DNA of 14,327 nt from SURF-33 sp964598885. GTDB taxonomy: Bacteria > Desulfobacterota > Desulfobacteria > Desulfobacterales > Desulfosalsimonadaceae. How positions within the stretch are numbered: the stretch's first letter is position 1; each line of letters begins with the position of its first letter. Location of the stretch: the NCBI GenBank assembly GCA_964598885.1, contig CAZRES010000079.1, forward strand, positions 1 to 14,327, read 5' to 3'. Under the pieces are notes generated by a model that saw only the letters and a program-made list of their open reading frames with translations, was not told the DNA's origin and did not search any database. Positions 13,580 through 14,327 of this stretch are shown here, one piece after another. Made by a program: the position numbers and the translations under genes.

Positions 13580-14327
13580 ATGCGAGAAATCTGGATTAAC
13601 ATTGATCCCTGGGACAAGGAACTGGTAACCACGGCCCTGGAAGGCGGAGCTGACGGTATTCTGGTTCCGGCCGGTTATAGCCGGCAGGTAAAGGCCCTGG
13701 GCCGCATCACCACCATTGCCGAGGACGGTGATATCAAGCTGGGAGAGGACGTGATCTGCCGCACCATTGAAAGCGGCGCAGATGAGGACGAAATCGTCCG
13801 GCTATCCAAAACCACGCCGGTGATCCTGGAATGCACCGACTGGTCGGTGATTCCGTTGGAAAACCTTATTGCCAAGGGCGCGGATATCATTGCCCGGGTA
13901 AATTCCCTGGAAGAAGCGGAAACCGCCTTCGGAATTCTGGAAAAAGGCGTCAACCGGATTCTGCTGTGCGCTAAAGATCCCGGGGAAGTCAAAAAAACCC
14001 TTGCGCGCCTCAAGGCCGACGTGGAAACCATTTCTCTTGAAACCGCAGAGATTATTGAAATCCGGCCCGTGGGAATGGGGGACCGGGTCTGCGTGGACAC
14101 CTGCACTTCCATGGACAAAGGGGAGGGGATGCTGGTGGGCAACAGCTCCGGCGCGCTGTTTCTGGTGCATGCCGAAAGCGTGGTCAATCCCTATGTCTCG
14201 CCCCGGCCCTTTCGGGTAAATGCCGGACCGGTTCACGCCTACACCCGGGTGCCGGGAAACAAGACCCGATACTTGTCTGAACTGGTTGCCGGCGATCCCG
14301 TGCTGATCACCGATCATACGGGCCGAT
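13580..14327 (+). CDS. 3-dehydroquinate synthase II (3' end outside window)
   Basis: The first 249 codons of a gene that stays open to the window edge; homologues are roughly 320-370 residues, so about a quarter is missing. It resembles archaeal MJ1249, an NAD-dependent enzyme that oxidatively deaminates and cyclises ADH to 3-dehydroquinate, replacing AroB. Recognisable stretches are MREIWINIDPWDK at the N-terminus, EGGADGILVP, GMGDRVCVDTCTSM (about 170-185), GEGMLVGNSSGALFLVHAES, RPFRVNAGPVHAYTRVPGNK and YLSELVAGDPVLI. AAGGAG lies 7 nt before the ATG at 13580. A 5-bp GC hairpin (13540-13544 with 13557-13561) lies between the two genes just before this ribosome-binding site. With ADH synthase upstream it completes the two-enzyme alternative entry to the shikimate pathway. 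Confidence 0.92.
   Translation, partial: MREIWINIDPWDKELVTTALEGGADGILVPAGYSRQVKALGRITTIAEDGDIKLGEDVICRTIESGADEDEIVRLSKTTPVILECTDWSVIPLENLIAKGADIIARVNSLEEAETAFGILEKGVNRILLCAKDPGEVKKTLARLKADVETISLETAEIIEIRPVGMGDRVCVDTCTSMDKGEGMLVGNSSGALFLVHAESVVNPYVSPRPFRVNAGPVHAYTRVPGNKTRYLSELVAGDPVLITDHTGR

Noticed and set aside
13675..14187. Long open frame on the minus strand inside the 3-dehydroquinate synthase II gene
   Set aside because: It is low-complexity, Ser/Arg/Thr-rich, has no recognisable domain, and lies opposite a clearly coding frame. The same applies to the other long antisense frames, for example those at 1410-1835, 2952-3458, 4687-5301 and 9651-10412.
1..14327. CRISPR array, tRNA or rRNA gene, insertion sequence, prophage or toxin-antitoxin pair
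   Set aside because: No regularly spaced repeats, no tRNA-like cloverleaf in any gap, no transposase or phage protein, and all gaps are short and explained.

Overview
The window is about 14.3 kb of dense, moderately GC-rich bacterial chromosome with no insertion sequence, phage gene, tRNA, rRNA or CRISPR array. Gene order and protein style (a DUF4911-like gene before miaB, an RNase Z-like protein with an unusual N-terminus, an HD-GYP regulator with a DUF3369-type middle, and the archaeal-type early shikimate enzymes) suggest a sulfate-reducer-like member of the Desulfobacterota. This placement is inference from family knowledge and was not checked by any search.

Layout, left to right. (1) The C-terminal part of holA, the DNA polymerase III delta subunit, cut by the window edge. 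(2) A 981-residue protein joining an MrfA/YprA-type DExH helicase with a C-terminal DEDDy exonuclease domain of MrfB/YprB type, which are two neighbouring genes in Bacillus. (3) A REC-DUF3369-HD-GYP cyclic-di-GMP phosphodiesterase behind its own promoter-like sequence. (4) A 240-bp AT-rich gap holding a nested inverted-repeat element, then a TetR-family regulator. (5) A minus-strand group read right to left: recJ, an unrecognised 141-residue protein and a metallo-beta-lactamase-fold protein of the RNase Z superfamily. The last two are coupled by a TAATG stop/start overlap, and the group converges on tetR with overlapping 3' ends. (6) A plus-strand operon divergent from recJ: DUF4911-like protein, miaB, a bifunctional-nuclease-family (DUF151) protein and a PHP phosphoesterase, with overlaps or very short gaps. 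(7) An aromatic biosynthesis operon: ADH synthase and 3-dehydroquinate synthase II, the two enzymes of the alternative route to 3-dehydroquinate. The second gene runs off the window.

The most notable find is the 305-bp gap before this last operon. It holds an unannotated 26-codon leader peptide with the run YYYYWYFSY, followed by a strong intrinsic terminator. Between them are mutually exclusive pairings: segment 1 with 2, 2 with 3, and 3 with 4, as in a classical trp/phe/his ribosome-stalling attenuator. The sequence therefore predicts that supply of Tyr, Trp and Phe controls entry into the alternative shikimate route. The DNA-repair content (helicase-nuclease fusion, RecJ, HolA fragment) and the tRNA-modification operon otherwise look like housekeeping chromosome.
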